NCBI GenBank assembly: GCA_947501625.1
Contig: CANMWN010000002.1
Span: 62,001 to 126,000 of the forward strand
From: an uncultured Flavobacteriaceae bacterium
Lineage (GTDB): Bacteria > Bacteroidota > Bacteroidia > Flavobacteriales > Flavobacteriaceae
Length of the DNA stretch: 64,000 bases
Direction of reading: 5' to 3'
This document shows positions 61,170-64,000 of the stretch, in pieces. A program made the position numbers and the translations under genes. The notes under the pieces were generated by a model. The model did not search any database. It had not been told where the DNA came from and worked only from the letters and a program-made list of their open reading frames with translations. How positions within the stretch are numbered: position 1 is the first letter of the stretch; every line of letters starts with the position of its first letter.

Positions 61170-63544
61170 TAATAATTTGGATTTGTATCTTTTTTATCAA
61201 AATTAATAACTCTATTAGATTTACTTTGATTAAACCTATAAGTAAATGATAAAATGATATCAGGATTTTTATTTTTTTTATTGATGGTAGATAAGAAGTT
61301 TGCATCAAATCTATTTCTGTCTAATTGATTTGAGTTTGCTATATCACTAACATTTAAACTTAGCGTTGCTTTTTTATCAAATAAATCTTTACTTGCTGCA
61401 AAATTAGCATAGGTATATGCTTTTCTTGTTGAAACAGGTCCTTTTGATTCTAAGTAATGATTTATATTAGTTTGGAATTTTATAATACCTGGAAAATTAA
61501 ATTGACTCAATAATGAAAAATTACCATTAAGGTTTTCATTTGTATAATCGATAGTAATTGGTTGACTAGCAGAATTTGTTATTTCGAAAACTCCACGCTG
61601 GTCAAGATTATAAATTGAAGAATTGAATGTTAGATTTAAGTTTTTAGTTGCTTTGTATACGGCAGTAAGATTTAAACCATAATAATTTAATTTTCCAACA
61701 TTGTGAGGTGTTGTGATTAATTTGTTAACTCCATCAATTTGTTCACCAGTTTCATAAGTAACATCTTGCCAGTAATTATCATATTGGCTAAAAAATAAAG
61801 AAGGAGCAATCGTAATATTATCACCAGAATATGTGTAATCTAAACTATAATTATCTATAAACATTGGTGTTAACAATTCATTTCCTTTGTAAAAAAAAGT
61901 TTCACTAAAACGCTCTTCAAATGGTTGTAATCTTCCATAATCAACTCTTTGAATACCTTTACCATAAAAAAGAGAAATTGATTTTGAATCACTAATGTAA
62001 TATTCTAATATTGCTGATGGGAATAATTTATTTATATCAATATTTTGCTCAATACTTTGGTTTAAGTACTCAGTAGTAGCTTTAGAAAATTCTCCTCTTA
62101 TTCCGGCACCAGCATAAAACTTTCCTTTTTGATATTCATAATCTATATATGCTCCATGAATATTTTCAGTATAGTTGATATTTTTATTAGGCGTACTATT
62201 TCTAAAAGGAACTTTACCGAGCACACCATTATACCCTATGGTATAAGTAGAGGTTTTGGAAAAAGGATTGACATACTTTATATTAAATTCAGTATTTATT
62301 ATTTTGTTATTCTGAGTAAAAATTTCATCTGTAAAACTTGAGTTTGAATTCATTACATTGTTGGTAATTGATTCAACATCATTAGTATGTTGTATTGAAG
62401 CACTAAAACTTTTACCGTTATCATTAAATTGATGTTCAGTTTCAACAACAAATTCTGCAATATCATCTTTAAAATCTCTTAGGTTTTTTCTATTGTTTGT
62501 TGAGACTAGATTTCGAGATGCATCTAAAATATCACTATCAGTATTAGTAATACTATTGTAGTTTAAGTTCGAGTAATTGATATAAGTTGTAAGTGTTGTT
62601 TTTTTTGACAATTCAAAATCTGCACCAACAGTTGTGTATAATCCATTTTTATTATTATCAAATATCAAATCTTCATTTAAGAATGAAGAACTCATACCAC
62701 TCGTAAAATATTGATTATTGAATTTACTTAGTTCAATTTCGTTTTTATGGCTGTATGAAGTATTTGTGAAAAAATTTACACCTTTGGTTTTATAATTTAC
62801 AGATAGTAAACCACCATATATTTCACGATGACCAAATGAACCAGTAATTGATGCATTCAGCCCTTCATCTTTTCCTTTTTTTAAGATAATATTTATAATT
62901 GAGTTATATGATGCTTTATACTGTGCTCCTGGATTGGTAATAACTTCAATTTTTTCAACCGTACCTGCAGGTAATGATTTTAGTGCATCTTCTTTGGTAA
63001 GTGATGATGTTTTTCCATTAATCATGACAGTAGCTATCTGGCCGCGAATTACTGCATTGCCATCTTGCACTGAAACTGATGGGACATTGTTTAAAACATC
63101 CATAATCATACTTCCCTCAGCAGCAATATCTTTAGTGACATTATAAACAAGTTTTTTTGGTTTTATTTCTACAGTTTTCTTTTCAGCAACTATCTCAATA
63201 TCTTCAAGTAATTCAGTATCTTCACTTAATTCTATTGAGCCGTAATGAACATTGTTTGTAATATCTTGAGATTTAAAAGTGATAGTTTTGTAAGCTAAAT
63301 ATTCTACAGTTACATTATATTTTCCGCTAGGAACAATGATTTCAAATTTCCCTTTTCTATCTGTTACACCTCCAATTATACCAGAATTTCCTTTGGCTTT
63401 AAATGTTACTGTAGCATATTCCAGAGGCTCTTTAGTTATTGCATCAATAACTTTGCCCTTAATAGTATGTGCATTTTCTTCTTGAGAGTAGGTAAATGAT
63501 ATACCGATAAGCAAGAAGAGTAGTATAAAAACTAATTTCTTCAT
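61169..63544 (-). CDS. TonB-type outer-membrane receptor, OMP_b-brl_3 group (2)
   Basis: A 791-aa paralog of the receptor at 58296: signal peptide ending TYSQE, carboxypeptidase-regulatory-like domain (about 25-105; YNVTVEYLAYKTITFKSQ), plug (about 115-225; VEKIEVITNPGAQYKASYNS) and a barrel. It is translated just before the ArsC-like gene (1-bp overlap). Its upstream region contains a -7 element and three LytTR-type boxes, so regulated expression is likely. The ligand is unknown. Confidence 0.92.
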   Translation of the reverse strand: MKKLVFILLFLLIGISFTYSQEENAHTIKGKVIDAITKEPLEYATVTFKAKGNSGIIGGVTDRKGKFEIIVPSGKYNVTVEYLAYKTITFKSQDITNNVHYGSIELSEDTELLEDIEIVAEKKTVEIKPKKLVYNVTKDIAAEGSMIMDVLNNVPSVSVQDGNAVIRGQIATVMINGKTSSLTKEDALKSLPAGTVEKIEVITNPGAQYKASYNSIINIILKKGKDEGLNASITGSFGHREIYGGLLSVNYKTKGVNFFTNTSYSHKNEIELSKFNNQYFTSGMSSSFLNEDLIFDNNKNGLYTTVGADFELSKKTTLTTYINYSNLNYNSITNTDSDILDASRNLVSTNNRKNLRDFKDDIAEFVVETEHQFNDNGKSFSASIQHTNDVESITNNVMNSNSSFTDEIFTQNNKIINTEFNIKYVNPFSKTSTYTIGYNGVLGKVPFRNSTPNKNINYTENIHGAYIDYEYQKGKFYAGAGIRGEFSKATTEYLNQSIEQNIDINKLFPSAILEYYISDSKSISLFYGKGIQRVDYGRLQPFEERFSETFFYKGNELLTPMFIDNYSLDYTYSGDNITIAPSLFFSQYDNYWQDVTYETGEQIDGVNKLITTPHNVGKLNYYGLNLTAVYKATKNLNLTFNSSIYNLDQRGVFEITNSASQPITIDYTNENLNGNFSLLSQFNFPGIIKFQTNINHYLESKGPVSTRKAYTYANFAASKDLFDKKATLSLNVSDIANSNQLDRNRFDANFLSTINKKNKNPDIILSFTYRFNQSKSNRVINFDKKDTNPNY

Positions 63545-63598
63545 ATGTTTATAGTAGGTGGTAACTTTATTCTTAGCAATTTAAATTTTCCACAGCAA

Positions 63599-63606
63599 CA
63601 AATATA
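63599..63606 (-). promoter_or_regulatory. -7 element of the second receptor operon
   Basis: The minus strand reads TATATTTG, a full TAnnTTTG match. It gives a leader of about 51 nt before the ATG at 63544. Confidence 0.5.
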
Positions 63607-63626
63607 AATAAATTTATAAAAAAGAC

Positions 63627-63677
63627 GCCGTTTATTATAAAAAACTTACCGTTTATTATAAAAAACTTACCGTTTAT
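63627..63677. promoter_or_regulatory. Triple LytTR-type operator
   Basis: Three 9-bp boxes start at 63627 (GCCGTTTAT), 63648 and 63669 (both ACCGTTTAT). The period is exactly 21 bp, with a 12-bp spacer. The perfect copies match the published LytTR consensus [TA][AC][CA]GTTN[AG][TG] at all nine positions. They lie upstream of the receptor -7 element at 63599-63606. The intervening sequence is also repeated, so a simple tandem duplication is the alternative reading. Confidence 0.65.
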
Positions 63678-63706
63678 TTGCTTTAGTAGAGTTAATATGC
63701 TGTAAG

Positions 63707-64000
63707 TCAATAAGTAATGTTGAGTTTTTTTAAATCGTTTTTTAACTGTGCAGGAGATGTAAAATGTATAGCCTGTATTTCATTCCTTTTTGCAGCAATG
63801 GTATTTTCAAAATTATCATCTATAAAAATTGCTTTTTCTGGAATAATCGAGTAGCGTTTTATGATTAATTGGTAAATATCATCAAAAGGTTTTCGTGTAT
63901 TTTCTTGACCTGAAACTATTACTCCTTCAAAATCATTAAAGAAAGGAAATAACTCTTTCCCTTTTTCCCATTTCTCAGCACTCCAATTGGTAAGTGCATA
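63707..64000 (-). CDS. HAD-superfamily hydrolase (partial, N-terminus off right edge)
   Basis: Reading the minus strand from the right edge gives 97 residues and then TGA at 63707-63709. The frame carries HAD motif III in ENTRKPFDDIYQ (Lys) and motif IV in AIFIDDNFENTIAA (paired Asp), which are the acid-metal residues of HAD-IA hydrolases. The N-terminal motif I lies outside. It has the size and pattern of a beta-phosphoglucomutase-like or epoxide-hydrolase-like phosphatase; the substrate cannot be told. Confidence 0.85.
   Translation of the reverse strand, partial: YALTNWSAEKWEKGKELFPFFNDFEGVIVSGQENTRKPFDDIYQLIIKRYSIIPEKAIFIDDNFENTIAAKRNEIQAIHFTSPAQLKNDLKKLNITY

Noticed and set aside
63628-63679. 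Tandem repeats considered as a CRISPR array
   Set aside because: Only about 2.5 copies of a 21-bp unit with no spacers and no cas genes; the LytTR reading explains the period better.

Overview
The window is AT-rich, densely coded bacterial DNA that reads as a member of the Flavobacteriaceae (Bacteroidota); I cannot name the genus. The evidence is the gene content: DUF5916 and OMP_b-brl_3-type outer-membrane proteins, a long-form NusB, a Pur-alpha-like DUF3276 protein, SecA with a Bacteroidota-type insertion and no zinc-binding tail, DUF6090 proteins and a YbbR-CoaE-type operon. Promoter sequences also fit: many genes are preceded by a TAnnTTTG -7 element, and no consistent Shine-Dalgarno is apparent. 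TTG is used repeatedly as a start codon inside operons. No rRNA, tRNA, CRISPR array, insertion sequence or phage gene was seen.

Layout. 1-7.2 kb: a DUF5916 outer-membrane protein cut by the left edge, sucC, a methyltransferase, a coiled-coil membrane protein, a DUF3276 protein and an MdlA-like ABC exporter. 7.3-10.7 kb: nusB, a DUF1573 lipoprotein, yajC, a YbbR-like protein and coaE. 10.8-13.1 kb: an envelope-type two-component system. 13.2-20.9 kb: an esterase-like lipoprotein, a Sua5/TsaC enzyme, a glycosyltransferase, a small heat-shock protein, a cold-shock protein, holA and an M28 peptidase lipoprotein. 21-25.3 kb: a FecCD/FecE-type importer coupled to rdgB, and an Lrp/AsnC regulator divergent from a methionine-type PLP enzyme. 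25.3-31.9 kb: rlmH, nadC, a YihY protein, kdsB, two membrane proteins, hisS and folE. 31.9-39 kb: an RDD protein divergent from a six-gene SpoIIM / DUF4129 / DUF4350 / MoxR / DUF58 operon, interrupted by a REP-like palindrome.

39-45.7 kb is the accessory part. Small co-oriented genes lie between the housekeeping DUF58 gene and secA. They include three DUF6090 paralogs and a remnant of a fourth, separated by repeated hairpin-bearing spacers that resemble a decayed cassette array. A VOC/AraC/lipoprotein group follows.

45.7-58.2 kb: secA, a DUF2795 protein, a cobalamin adenosyltransferase, a methyltransferase, a Wza/Wzc exopolysaccharide export module with an oxidoreductase and an initiating sugar transferase, a sulfotransferase, fumC and a small membrane protein. 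58.3-64 kb: two related TonB-type outer-membrane receptors, the second coupled to an ArsC-like protein, then a HAD phosphatase cut by the right edge. Upstream of the second receptor, three 9-bp boxes at an exact 21-bp period match the LytTR-regulator consensus and sit just upstream of a good -7 element.

The strongest leads are the LytTR-type operator, the repeat-separated DUF6090 array with identical N-termini and unrelated C-termini, a set of genes with apparently leaderless promoters, and the face-to-face rlmH/nadC promoters.
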